A program made the translations under genes and the position numbers. A DNA stretch of 57,480 nucleotides from Lineolata rhizophorae (lineage: Eukaryota > Ascomycota > Dothideomycetes > Lineolatales > Lineolataceae). Below, in pieces: positions 33,100-43,920 of the stretch. The notes below the pieces were generated by a model. The model did no database searches. It had not been told where the DNA came from and saw nothing but the letters and a program-made list of their open reading frames with translations. How positions within the stretch are numbered: the stretch's first letter is position 1; each line of letters starts with the position of its first letter. The stretch covers positions 196,738 to 254,217 of the forward strand of contig MU001702.1 in NCBI GenBank assembly GCA_010093515.1, given 5' to 3'.

Positions 33100-35020
33100 C
33101 GTGAGTGGACGAAGTGGCGAAGAAAGAGCTGTGCGCAAGGACGCATACGTGGGGAAAGAGTAAGAGAGCAAGCAAGAGCAAGCAGGGAACGCGGCACGGG
33201 TCGGTGGGTGTTTACGTACCTGAAGACGCGGGCCGTAGTAGCCCCGAGCTTTAACACCGAAGGAAGGAGCGGACCGGGGGTTTGACTGCCCGAATGGGCG
33301 AGAACCGTTCTTGTGCCGTCGGTGCCTACCTAGGCAGGTGCCCGTTGAGTGGTGTATCAGCGCCCGCAATGATGGAAAGGACCAAAACGCCGCGGAGCGG
33401 CTAGCTAGAGACGCGACCCGCTTAAATAGACGATCAGAAGCGGCGGGGGATAAGAGAGCAGCAACTGAGAGGGTCCTAGGACGATACCTAGGTAGGTACT
33501 TACCGTGTCAAACAAGGTGACGAAAATGCAAATAAGAACAGACCCAAGCTACAACAGGCTACACTTGAGGGAAGCAAGCGACAACTTGTGTGCGGGCGAG
33601 TCTGCTCTGAAGTACCTAGTAGCAGGTGGGATGAAACACTCGCGGCGTAGCCCTTCTCAAGAAAAGAGCAGCAACGAACGGAACGGGGTGTTAAGACGAA
33701 GAAGCCCGTAGACAAGTAGCACCCAGATGAGACTGAATTTGGGTAATCTCAACTGGGAGACCTGCGTCGGCTGGAGGACGGAAAGGTGAGAAGCACGTAG
33801 GGCGATGGAGAGGAGGCCAGTGCTAAATATACATTGTCGACGCTGGATGACGTTTCCTGTCACGCATATTTGCGCTCAAGCTCCATCGTCCTTTCGGGTT
33901 TACCAAAAACCTAAAGACGCTATCATGCAGGACGGCAAACTAACTCAACCAACCGGACGGGATACGTAGATGGCGCTCAATGCCGTATTATCAGCCGCGT
34001 TGTATCAGCTGCGAGTGTTTGTTGGCCTTGGAGCGTTTGAGATAACAATCTTGCCCTTCTAGGATTGACCCGCAGGAACCAGAGGCAAAACTCTGAACGC
34101 CGCGCCGATACGTGATATCACATGGACGGATGACTGCAGCTAAGGAGCTACAACTTTTAAGACCAAAAGCAGCAGGTGCAAACAGGTTAAGGCAGTTTGA
34201 AGAAAGAAATCATTATATTTGGAATGCACAATTTGCCAAAATAATTGGCAAGGACTCGAGAGATCTTGACGCCGCGCCTGGCTATCAAAGGCTCGAGATT
34301 TTAGCACATTCGGATTCTGGATGAACTAGAGGCCAAATTCAACATTTTCTCGGAGTGAAATAGACAAGAAGACGTAGATTACTTAGGCTAGATATCCTAG
34401 TTCTTATAATGGCTAGTTTGACGACCATAAAACGATACTTCCTGCTTCGCAGTTTAGCCACGTCCCGAATTTCGATCTAGGTAACTTGATCACAACTTGG
34501 CAAACTGTAGTAGTGAGTCATTTTCTAGCAAGAGAAGCCATAGAATGCGTCGTGCGTAACTCGGCCGTGTTGAATAGCGAGAAGTTATCATGTGGGTGTG
34601 ACTGATCGCTCTCGGGAACTTGTGCTAGCAGACCGACAGGGCTATGGGGCAAAAAGAAAATAAAGGCAGGATGCCAACTACGAATAACATAACGCGGTAG
34701 CAAATAGGCTGAATGCTACTGATTTAAGCACCCTCCGCTTCGCAATATCAAGTGAGCACGCCGACGTCGTGGCATTGGGAGGTGTGGGAATTGGCTGAGG
34801 AGGAGTCCTGACCGCCTTTCGCCGTTGCGTGGCGCAGCGCCAAGGACCGTACCCCTGGCCCTAGCTCGACGTCTTCCAAAATGCTCGACACGTTCACTCT
34901 GCAACGTCCAGCTCTCTCGTGCCACCACTTTTCGCCTTTGGAAAGCTGCCAGGGCTTGGATTTGACATTTTGTTTGCGTTCTCAAGATCCGAATTGACCT
35001 CTCACATTCGCTCCGCCGTC
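33100..35020. other. Long divergent intergenic region
   Basis: 1.9 kb between the dynamin gene and GMPPA. Open frames are short and unstructured. The phrase CCTAGGTAGGTACTTACC (about 33487) and a looser relative near 33328 (CTACCTAGGCAGG) are the only local repeats noticed. No gene is supported. Confidence 0.4.
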
Positions 35021-36601
35021 ATGAGTCTCCAAGTTCCCACATTTAGGTCAAAGCCACCGGGGCACTCGCCCTCAACCAAAGCCGTCATTCTGGTATGCAA
35101 ATTAAATTTTGCGCCTTGCATGCCTTGTCCAAAAGATTGACAGCTGTTAATTTGGAATTAGGTTGGCGGTCCGTCTCGAGGCACGCGATTCCGGCCTCTG
35201 TCGTTGGACGTTCCTAAGGTCTATTCTCCGCTCCACCACCGTGCACTATGCTCGACGCAATCTCCCCTGATTCTTGATGGGCCCCGCAAATGTCCGCTCT
35301 TGAGTGCTCGATAGTAACGGATAGCAGCCCCTCTTTGATGTCGCTGGCCACCCTATCATCGAACATTGCCTCTCCGCCATTACCAAGGTGCCCGAGATCA
35401 AAGAGGTCTTCATCGTCGGCTACTACGATGAGTCCGTCTTTCGAGACTTCATCAAGGATTCGGCGAAGGAGTTCCCGCACATCTCGCTCAAGTATCTGCG
35501 CGAATACCAAGCACTCGGCACGGCCGGCGGCCTATACCACTTCCGCGACGCCATCCTCAAGGGCAACCCGGACCGCTTCTTCGTGCTCAACGCCGACGTG
35601 TGCTGCAGCTTCCCGCTCGGAGAGATGCTGCGTCTATTCGAGGACAAGGATGCGGAGGCAGTGATCCTGGGTACGCGCCTTAGCTCTGCCGAAGCCGCCA
35701 CCAACTTCGGCTGTATCGTGTCGGACGCACACACGAAACGGGTGCTACACTACGTGGAGAAACCCGAGTCACCCATCTCATCGCTCATCAACTGCGGCGT
35801 CTACCTCTTCAGCACCGAATGCATCTTCCCGTCGATTCGATCTGCAATCAAGCGGCGCACAGAGCGCCCGCGCCTCGTTTCGTACCCGTCCTCGGAGAAC
35901 CTCGAGTCGTCGTTCTACGCCGAGCAGGCCGACGACGACGGTGAGGACAAGCAGGAAGTCATCCGCCTCGAGCAGGACATCCTGTCGGACCTGGCCGATA
36001 GCCGCCAGTTCTTCGTGCTCGAGACGCGCGACTTTTGGCGCCAGATCAAGACGGCCGGGTCTGCGGTGCCCGCCAACGCGCTCTATCTGCAGAAGGCGTG
36101 GCAGACGGAGTCGACGCGCGGCGACCTTGCACAGCCCTCGGCCAACATCATCCCGCCCGTCTACATCCACCCGTCCGCCCACGTCGACTCCTCGGCCAAG
36201 CTCGGCCCCAACGTGAGTGTCGGCCCCCGCGCGCGCATTGGCGCCGGTGCTCGCATCAAGGAGGCCATAGTGCTTGAGGATGTCGAGGTGCGGCACGACG
36301 CCTGCGTGTTGTACGCTATTCTAGGCTGGAGCAGTAAGGTAGGCGCTTGGGCGCGCGTCGAGGGGACGCCGACGCCCATGACGAGTCACTCGACGTCGAT
36401 TATCAAGAACGGCGTCAAAGTGCAGAGCATCACGATTCTGGCCAAGGAGTGTGCCGTGGGCGACGAAGTGCGCGTGCAGAATTGCGTGTGTCTACCGTAC
36501 AAGGAGTTGAAGAGGGTGAGCTGCAATACTTATCGTCAACTATTGGGGCCATTGCTTACTAACAGAGTATATAGGATGTAGCCAACGAGGTCATTATGTA
36601 A
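35021..36601 (+). CDS. GDP-mannose pyrophosphorylase A-like protein (mannose-1-phosphate guanylyltransferase family)
   Basis: Four exons, 35021-35092, 35162-35218, 35328-36515 and 36575-36601, 447 aa with exact phase. The nucleotidyltransferase domain opens with VILVGGPSRGTRFRPLSLDV followed by PKPLFDVAG, the GMPPA signature rather than the GMPPB/Psa1 one. FIVGYYDE, LREYQALGTAGGLYHFRD and LNADVCCSFP follow, and INCGVYLFS is further on. From about residue 300 the hexapeptide left-handed beta-helix carries IHPSAHVDSSAKLGPNVSVG. The last nine-codon exon gives DVANEVIM, the conserved C-terminus of the family. Animal GMPPA is a regulatory partner of catalytic GMPPB. Whether the fungal protein is catalytic or regulatory cannot be told here. 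Role: GDP-mannose supply for glycosylation and cell wall mannan (cytosol). Confidence 0.92.
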
Positions 36602-37081
36602 TCTATCCCTGCTTCTTCTGGTTGACTCCGTTCACGCTCGACTTAGGTCGGTAGAAAAAAGCAAAATTTACTCAATATTATTACAATGGCCGAGTTGCTC
36701 CAGAATTCTTACATTCTCATGTGAATTTTACATCTTCCATGCTTCTCAAGTCAAGCGGGCATCTCCCTGCTCTCCACCCGTTTCACAAAGAGTACTGTGT
36801 TGTTTCACGGCTTCGTTGTCATTTACGCGCCGAGAGACTCTTCTAAGTCTTGTTGAAGATACCTCTGCCGCGGGCAAATGGTGCAGTCGACAATTTTGCG
36901 GAGCAGATGCTTTATTTGCACCTTGTCAGCAATTTTGGGTAAGTATTTGCAAGTTTACTTTGTTAATGGGGGCTTTTAGAACGATGTGACACAACATTCT
37001 GAAGCCGCAAGCGCGACATCATTTGCAGCTGGACACCCTATACTGACAGTTTAGAGTCGAAGTGGGGATTTGATTTGTGTC
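36602..37081. other. Convergent 3' intergenic region
   Basis: AT-rich spacer between GMPPA and the minus-strand patatin gene. Nothing else seen. Confidence 0.4.
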
Positions 37082-38753
37082 CTAGGACTGACAAACATCG
37101 CCAATGAAGTGCCCCGACTCGACGGGAGCGCAAAGAAGCTTCACAAGCCTGTCGATAGCATCGGTGACTTCAGTCTCCTCCATGTACGATTTGGTTTGAC
37201 TCTCAATTTCATTTGTCTTCTTCCACTCTTCCAAAGAGATACTTCCAGCACACTGCGAAACATTGAATCGAAAATAGAGATTGTTTTGACGGCGGAATCG
37301 CCAGTTTAGTCTGAGGGCTGCGTCTTGGCAACTCGTGGTGATTTTCCTCAACGAATCAACGACATTCCGTGGAAGCATCTTTTGGAAAGCGTCAGGTTTT
37401 GATTGCTCAATCGTTCCGGGATGGCCCGCCCCAACACTGACCAGACAACAAAATCCTCGTTTCTCGCCGAAGATATTTCTGGCTTCCTCCAACACCTCCT
37501 GTGAAGGGTTGCTGCATCCCGTGGAACCATCAACAAATTCTTCTTTTGCGCGCCCTTCCTCGCCAATAGCAATACGCTTGAAGAAAGTAGGGGCCACGCT
37601 GGTCGCACGTACCGCCTCCCAAATGCTACAGTTGGCGCTCGCCAGGTTTCGCGCAGGATACGTTCGGAAGCGCCGCGGATGGGCCATGTTAGTAGCAGGC
37701 ATGGCGCATACGAATGCTTTGCCCATTTCCGGTGTAGTGGCGCTGTCCATCATGAACTCGCCAGTATCACGGCTGGCGACTAATTCCTTGACTTTCGCTT
37801 CAACGGTCGTGGCTTTGAAAGCACCGTCCTGAAATTTCCACTTCTGATTTCCTTTTGAGAATATGGCGCCGGCAAGATCGTTATATACTCGTAGTGCCTC
37901 TTGGGTGTCCATCTGGAATCGACCAAGAAGAAGAGCAATAAGCCTGCATATGATCAATCAGCCATGCGTATACTTTACGAGTCTTGGGATTGCCGGATGG
38001 CGGGTTGGTCAATTATCTCCGTCAAAGCCCTCCTTTCCCCATTTCCCCCAACCTTTTGACAAATAGAAGAAAGATACTTTGGACGATAAAAAACTAGACA
38101 AGAGATATGAAGATAAAACTATTTCTCGGCGTATTGAAAGTAGAGTTCGCTTCTGAAAGACCTAGACTTTAGTTTGAAATACATAGGCAGAATAATAGTC
38201 ATGCCATACAATTCTCCCAAACGGCCTAGGTAATTAAATCGGCCAGCGACGCACGTTTCGCTACAATAAACAATCGCCGCAATTACCACGAGAACTAGCA
38301 AGTGAGACGCAACGATATGGAAAACTTTTGACGTGATTGAACAAATGGACAATCAAATGCTCGTTTTCCTAATGTAGTTCAGACAAACATTATGAAATTC
38401 AAGCCAACTCTTATTACTTACCCTCCGGTTCCCGTGCCTCCAATTAAATGGAAGTAGTCGCAAGGCTTGGGCAGGTCCCCGAGGCCTAAGCCGCTCTGCA
38501 CTTGCCTCATGATTTCATCAAGGATGACAAGCTCGCAAACACCGCGAATACCACCGCAATCTGCAACAATGTGAATGTTAAAACCGAGGAGTCCTATATT
38601 AGGAGCGAGCAGACTGTCGTGCGGTGGAATCCTCACGACCTACCCAGCGCGAGCAGAACGAGCGGCCCGTTGGCATGCATCGCATATCTCTGTCCGTCCA
38701 TTTGCTCACTGAGGAGCGACTTTGCCCCGCTGTCAAGTAGCTTCAGGCAGAAC
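37082..38753 (-). CDS. Patatin-like phospholipase-fold protein with altered nucleophile elbow
   Basis: Supported minus-strand exons are 37943-37082, 38560-38422 and one ending at 38644. The last begins at or before 38753; a minimal ATG at 38701 gives 352 aa in frame. The oxyanion-loop motif reads LALDCGGIRG instead of D-G-G-G-x-R-G. The nucleophile elbow reads IGGTGTGG where active patatins have G-T-S-T-G-G, so the catalytic serine is Gly. The Asp of the dyad is kept in FVDGSTGCSNPSQEVLEEA. The second intron is 478 bp, very long for this genome (GTAAGT...ATGCAG). More coding sequence probably lies upstream (Pro-rich QPSRQSITSAPVPRVAP at about 38950-38890), but I could not connect it in phase. 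The protein is likely membrane- or lipid-associated; enzymatic activity is doubtful. Confidence 0.7.
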
Positions 38754-39442
38754 CTAGATTGAAGCCATCATACGAGTCATGGGGCTAGAAGAACTGGAAA
38801 ATGGGCGACTAAATTCTTTTCTACAAAAGTGAGGAGAGTAGGTACGTCCAGGGTGACCTCAGGTTGACCGGAGCTTGGCTCCGGCCGCCCTTCATCATGC
38901 GTGATGGTGCCAGGGTCAGGCGCAACGCGAGGTACAGGTGCAGATGTAATGGATTGTCTGGATGGCTGACTTTTGGTGCCAAGGAGTAGCCGAGAGCGCC
39001 ACTTCCATCATCCCGGACAAGGCTGATAGCCTAGCGGCGCATGTACGGGTCTTAACATCTGCAAAGGTACGGCGGACAGTTCTCCATATAGCAGGTGTTC
39101 AACGAAAAACCGAGCCTATGTCGATAGCTTGTGGCTCGTGGGACAAATGGGACTAGCTATTGGAGCACGTAGACACAAGATGCGGAATATGTTCATGGCA
39201 AACCGGTAGAATAGGGCTGCAAGCGTAGTCCTACAACAGAATGAAACCAGCTTTGCCTCATTGTGGCAATTCGTGTGGATATCCCAGCAGACTGAATGCC
39301 AGATGGTCTCTGGCAACAAGAATTTGTTGACATTCTTCGGTCTTTGCGTTGGGACAAACCGCATTAGGCACCCTTCACAAATTGGCTAGCAAATCTAATA
39401 ACAGCCATCGGATTGCCGCGAAACTCCTTTTCAAGCCTCGCT
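38754..39442. other. Possible upstream patatin exons; otherwise unassigned
   Basis: Minus-strand protein-like pieces occur at about 38960-38780 (including HDEGRPEPSSGQPEVTLD and VPTLLTFVEKNLVAHFPVLL) and more weakly near 39360-39116. They may be 5' exons of the patatin gene or decay products. No consistent model was found. Confidence 0.3.
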
Positions 39443-41073
39443 CTAGCCTATCTTTTTGAACCCAAACTCCTTTTTCAACTTTTCCCACGCCCTTAGCCTT
39501 CCCTTATCCTCCTCAATTTCTTTCTGCCTCCCTAACCCCTTTCTGCGCTTATCCCCTCCATTCATCATCGCCGCATTTTCCCCATCTATACCATTCGCAT
39601 CGGTATTATCGACCTCCGTATCATCATCAGTCGCCGCAGCTCGTACCGCTGACTTTATAATCTCCGCCATCACTTCTGCCGCGCATTTCTCAGGCCGCTC
39701 TGCGGTAGGACTACCACGTTGCGTTGCAGCGTTCTTCCACGGGCAATGTTCTCGGTGCGCGTTCAGCGGATCCAATTTGAGGCCGTCCTCATCTTGTTTC
39801 GAAGAAGAGGAACGGTACAGCCAGAGCCCGAGACGTTGGAAGCAGTAACTACAGCTAGCTAGGGCGATCGAAGCACGGAGATCCGAGGCGTTGGACCAGC
39901 CGTGAAGGGCAAGGGCAAGGGCAACGCGGTTCGTGTCAGCGATAGCGGTTGGTCTCTTGGGATGTTCGTTGCCGTCTTCGGCAGACTCGACTGGTGCTGC
40001 GGCGTCCGAGGTAGTATTGTTATTTGTGACAGAAGTGGAGAAGTCGGGCGCAAACAAGGCTAGCCTTTTCAGCGCCTTTTCCGCAAGATCGGTTGTCTGT
40101 TTAGACGCTTCTACCATCGACAAGGGCGGAAGTTCGGGCCCCAACGAGACCAGAGAAGCGTATCGCTCGGCTAGTCCACGCAGCCAGGCCTGCGAGTCAG
40201 AAAGAGGAATGCGGTATATATCTGGTCCGCAGCCCGACCTACGCCAAAGGCAGTGCTCGGCATGGCCAGTCACGACGAGGTCTTCATAGCGGCTAACAAG
40301 TTCAGGATCTGTAGTAATGAGGTTAGACCACCGAGAACAATCACTCAACTACATCATGGGAGACATGACAGACCTGGCTCCACTGCCCAATCCGCCCACA
40401 TACCAAGTTGCTCAGTCTGCTCATTGCCACCCGCATCACCATCCCCTTCTTTCCTCTTCTTCACTCCTCCCAATCTGACCACAACCCTCCCCTCACAACC
40501 CCCTTTACATGCGACAACGTCGCGACTTCCACCTTCCGTCTCACATACCCAACCCCTCTTGGCCCACGCCACCTCGCCTACCTTGTCCGGCTTCCCCGGG
40601 CCCCACGCCTTCACATCCGCAAATGTCTTCAGGCGCGCCAGGAAGCGCGGCTGGCTCCAGGGCGTAAAGTTGGGCTCGCGTTTGCGTTCGTCTGAGGGGG
40701 GGGCCGAAGCGTAGGAACGTACGGAGCCGGGGCGCGAAGACGGGCGCCCGCCTGACGGAGAACTGGGCAGTGCATGAGGTCCCGTGGGAGTCACAAGGCG
40801 GACGCTGGTCGGGCGGGTCGGCGTGCTGGTTCCTGCTGTTGCTGCGGCAGCGCCACCGAAGCGTGAGCGCTTCGAGGGCGGTTCGGGAGTCCCAGCAGCA
40901 GCGTGCACTGGTGTCGCCGCTCTTGAAACGTTAGGCAGTGTTGTCGCGGACGACCGAGCCGCGTCATCTTTGTTTTGGGCTGCGAGGTTTGCGGCGCTGG
41001 TATTGGAGGCGGTGAGACTGTCGAGGAGTTTGTGGAATTTGCGCTTCGAGGTATTGAGCGCCACGGGCGCCAT
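39443..41073 (-). CDS. C3HC zinc-finger / Rsm1-like nuclear protein
   Basis: Minus-strand exons 41073-40374 and 40308-39443, 521 aa in exact phase. The intron has a GTCTGT donor, a TCTAAC branch and an ACTACAG acceptor. Residues 1-130 are Ser/Thr/Pro-rich. From about 136 lies the C3HC zinc-finger domain (FTPWSQPRFLARLKTF, WAKRGWVC, VACKGGC). After the splice comes VSRYEDLVVTGHAEHCLWRR with a His-Cys pair, and later CSYCFQRLGLWLY and HREHCPWKNAA of the Rsm1-like C-terminal region. The tail is basic (RAWEKLKKEFGFKK). The family includes human NIPA (ZC3HC1) and S. pombe Rsm1, linked to nuclear pore basket and mRNA export functions. The gene is divergent from MET22 across 417 bp. Confidence 0.82.
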
Positions 41074-41490
41074 AGCGGCGTGACGTCGAGCTCAGGTGCC
41101 AGCAGCCGTGGTTCGAGGGACGAAATTGAAGCCGAGGATAGCGAAACGAGCGAAGACCAAGAGCTTTGGCTGCGAACACTTGCTCTGCTCGAGCCAAGAA
41201 TAGGCGTTGTCGTCGCGAACAAGTTAGGAAGGTGAAGGACGCGGCGAGAGTTCATTGTTTGGCCTCGTTGTTTCCATGGCTGCGGCTTTTGTCACATTTG
41301 TTTAGTTTGTCTTGTTTGTCATCCACGGACGCCCCACCCCCAGACCCTCCGACTGTGCATCTCGACGGCCGCCAGGCCCGCCGCAAACCCTCCACCTTCA
41401 GTTTCTCACGCCGGACCTGATAGTACCGGGGAGATTTCAATTCCGCCCCGTACTTACTGCGACCGCACTCTTGGCTCTTCTTATGAATAT
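41074..41490. promoter_or_regulatory. Shared divergent promoter of the C3HC gene and MET22
   Basis: 417 bp separate the two start codons, so both genes must share promoter sequence. TGACGTCGAGCTC near 41080 contains a TGACGTC (CRE-like) element. No E-box was noticed in this interval. Confidence 0.4.
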
Positions 41491-41494
41491 ATGA
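41483..41494 (+). promoter_or_regulatory. Four-codon uORF overlapping the upstream MET22 ATG (ATGA)
   Basis: ATG AAT ATA TGA at 41483-41494 ends on the ATG at 41491-41493, sharing ATGA. The layout is the same as at 816-827. It would limit use of the long-form start and favour reinitiation at it or at the downstream ATG at 41686. Confidence 0.45.
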
Positions 41495-42762
41495 GCAAGC
41501 CAGTGCTCCGATCTTGCCGCCCATCCCTTCTCCCGAGCTTCTTCCTCATCTCAATCGTCATCCTGGCCCTCAGCGCCCTCCTCCCTCGCCTCTCTCTCGT
41601 CGCACGACACTTCCCCTCTTTTACAGGGAACCGCCCGCTTCCCACCGTGTCCCACACCGTATCTTCCCTCCACCCGCCCGCCGCAATGCCCTACGAGACC
41701 GAGCTCCGGACCGCGCTCCTCGCCCTCCAGCGCGCCTCCCTCCTCACCCGGCGCGTCGCCCTCACCACGCTCTCCAGCGTCACCAAGTCCGACCGCTCGC
41801 CCGTGACCGTGGGCGATTTCGGCGCCCAAGCCCTCGTAATCTCGGCCCTACGCCACGCCTTCCCCGACGACGCCATCGTCGCCGAGGAGGACGCCGCCGC
41901 GCTGCGCGACAACGAGGCCCTGCGCGGCAAGGTGTGGGACTACGTCCAGGGCGCGGGCTTGAGCGACGAGGGCGCCGAGTCGAGCATCGGCGGGCCGCTG
42001 AAGAGCGAGCGCGACATGCTGGATGCGATCGACGGCGGCGCGAGCGAGGGTTTCGCGTCGGCGGGGAGCCAGGGCCGCCGCGTCTGGGCGCTCGATCCGA
42101 TCGATGGCACCAAGGGCTTTCTACGCGGAGGCCAGTACGCCATCGCGCTGGCGCTGCTGGTCGACGCCAAGCCGGTGCTTGGAGTCCTGGCGTGTCCGAA
42201 TTTGCCGCAGGACGCCAGTGCGCCTATCCCGACGGAGCATGCGCATGAGAAGGGCGAAGGCGAGGGTTACGGTGTGCTGGTGAGCGCGGTGGCAGGACAA
42301 GGCACGACGGTACGGGTGCTAGGGAGTGGCGGGGTGGCGGAAGGCAAGCCGACCAAGATGAGAGAGGTGGGCGAAGCGCAGATTGGAAGCGCAGTGTTCT
42401 GCGAATCGGTTGAGAGTGGCCACAGTTCGCACGATCATCATGCGCTGATTACGCAGAAACTAGGCGTGACGTCTTCACCTGTACGCATGGACTCACAGGC
42501 AAAGTATGCGTCCCTCGCTATGGGGCTTGCCGATGTGTATCTCCGTCTCCCTGTGTCGGCCAGTTACCAGGAGAAGATTTGGGATCACGCTGCGGGTGAG
42601 ATTGTGGTAAAGGAGGCGGGTGGCATGGTTGGAGATGTGCAAGGCAGGCCATTGGACTGGGCACAAGGTCGAACATTGAAAGAGAACAAGGGAGTGGTGG
42701 TGGCTGGTAAGGGTGTGTGGGACATGGTCATAAGTGCTGTGAAGGATGTCTTAGCTGCATAA
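41491..42762 (+). CDS. MET22: 3'(2'),5'-bisphosphate nucleotidase (PAP phosphatase)
   Basis: Intronless, 423 aa from 41491 or 358 aa from the in-frame ATG at 41686 (MPYETELRTALLALQRASLL), which matches where family members usually begin. The enzyme hydrolyses 3'-phosphoadenosine 5'-phosphate to AMP, clearing the by-product of PAPS reduction; it is lithium- and sodium-sensitive in yeast (HAL2). Inositol-phosphatase-fold motifs are VTVGDFGAQALV near residue 110, VAEEDAA near 130 and the metal site WALDPIDGTKGFLRG near 205, with WDHAAGEIVVKEAGG near 365. The 65-residue extension of the long form has a hydrophobic stretch (SFFLISIVILALSALL) followed by basic residues, like a membrane anchor or presequence. 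Convergent with the uL6m gene, 184 bp between stops. Confidence 0.93.
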   Translation: MSKPVLRSCRPSLLPSFFLISIVILALSALLPRLSLVARHFPSFTGNRPLPTVSHTVSSLHPPAAMPYETELRTALLALQRASLLTRRVALTTLSSVTKSDRSPVTVGDFGAQALVISALRHAFPDDAIVAEEDAAALRDNEALRGKVWDYVQGAGLSDEGAESSIGGPLKSERDMLDAIDGGASEGFASAGSQGRRVWALDPIDGTKGFLRGGQYAIALALLVDAKPVLGVLACPNLPQDASAPIPTEHAHEKGEGEGYGVLVSAVAGQGTTVRVLGSGGVAEGKPTKMREVGEAQIGSAVFCESVESGHSSHDHHALITQKLGVTSSPVRMDSQAKYASLAMGLADVYLRLPVSASYQEKIWDHAAGEIVVKEAGGMVGDVQGRPLDWAQGRTLKENKGVVVAGKGVWDMVISAVKDVLAA

Positions 42763-42946
42763 GGTACTAGAGCCTAGATTGGCGTATGCATCATGTTATG
42801 GAAAGGGTAGGGCGCTCAAGCACTCTAAAAGACTTGCGAGGCATGCAGTATATAGACAAATCCGGCTCCCAGATATTGGTACACTGACAAGCAATATATC
42901 CCGCTATGTCAGATATCGTCAAAGCTGATCTCCAGCTATTTACCCA

Positions 42947-43920
42947 TTAGCTGATCTTCTTATTCTTTAACTTGATCGTTTCCCCATTAACAAAGATGCC
43001 CTTCCCTTTATAAGGCTCCGGCGGCCTCCACTTGCGCAAGTTGGCCGCAAACTGCATCACCTGATGCTTGTCGATACCCTCGAGCAATAAACGCGTCGGC
43101 TGAGGCGTGCTCGCCTTGACCCCCTCGGGCACGCCAAGCTCGACCGGGTGCGAAAATCCGACTTTGAGGTTCACGAACAGCTGACCAGGGTACGTGGCCG
43201 TAACGGTGGAGGCAGTTGGTTCAATCGTGGCGCGGTATCCGACACCGTTGAGGCGTAGAATAGCTGTGTGCCCGGCCGAGACGCCGGTGATGTGGTTCTG
43301 GAGGTAGGAGCGGACGGTGCCTGTTGACGAAGGATTAGACGTCTGTTTTGAGGCGCAAAGGGGAACTGGACTAGAGAGCCTCACCCCACATGGTACGCTG
43401 CTCGCGGTTTTGCGGCTCGATAACGCTTACAAAGAGCTTCTTGTCGGGCGTCGTTCTGAGGTTGACGAAAGACGGGATGGGCATTGAAATCTCTCCTGTG
43501 ACAATGACACGACCATTAGCATTTCTAATATCCTTTGCTTCCTTCACCACCGGACTACCCACCCATTGGCCCTTGTAGAAGCACTGTCTGCACATCCGCG
43601 ATCTTCTCTCCTATCGGTTTACTCAACCCGATATCGATAGCTCCCTTAGCCGACTTCTTGCCCGCCCATTTTCGCCTGGCTCCCGTCCGCCCGTTCTGAC
43701 CGCCGTCGACAACCGATAGAGTGACGTCCGACGGGACATGCAGCGGTAGAGCTCCAATCTTGGAAGAGCACGGTGCAGTTGCAGAAAACTGACGTCGAGT
43801 TTGCGGGGAGAAAGCTGGGACGAGGAAAGAAGGCAGGTCGGAAGAGCCGGTACCAGAAATATAGGACGGAGATGAGGACGGGCGTGCGAGCGCAGCAAAG
43901 AGGCGCCGGCGCGCGTACAT
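42947..43920 (-). CDS. MRPL6: Mitochondrial large-subunit ribosomal protein uL6m
   Basis: Minus-strand exons 43920-43563, 43495-43385 and 43320-42947, 280 aa in exact phase. The donors are GTGGGT and GTGAGG. The first splice turns an apparent stop after GPMGG into the family sequence [13 protein letters not shown], which fixes the model. The N-terminus [18 protein letters not shown] is a mitochondrial presequence. uL6 motifs follow: [49 protein letters not shown], and [18 protein letters not shown] near the C-terminus. It is part of the 54S mitoribosome near the GTPase-associated centre. Confidence 0.93.

Noticed and set aside
3785-42762. A sulfur-assimilation gene cluster formed by MET10 and MET22
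   Set aside because: The two genes are about 34 kb apart, separated by many unrelated genes, with no shared regulatory array. Co-location is probably chance.
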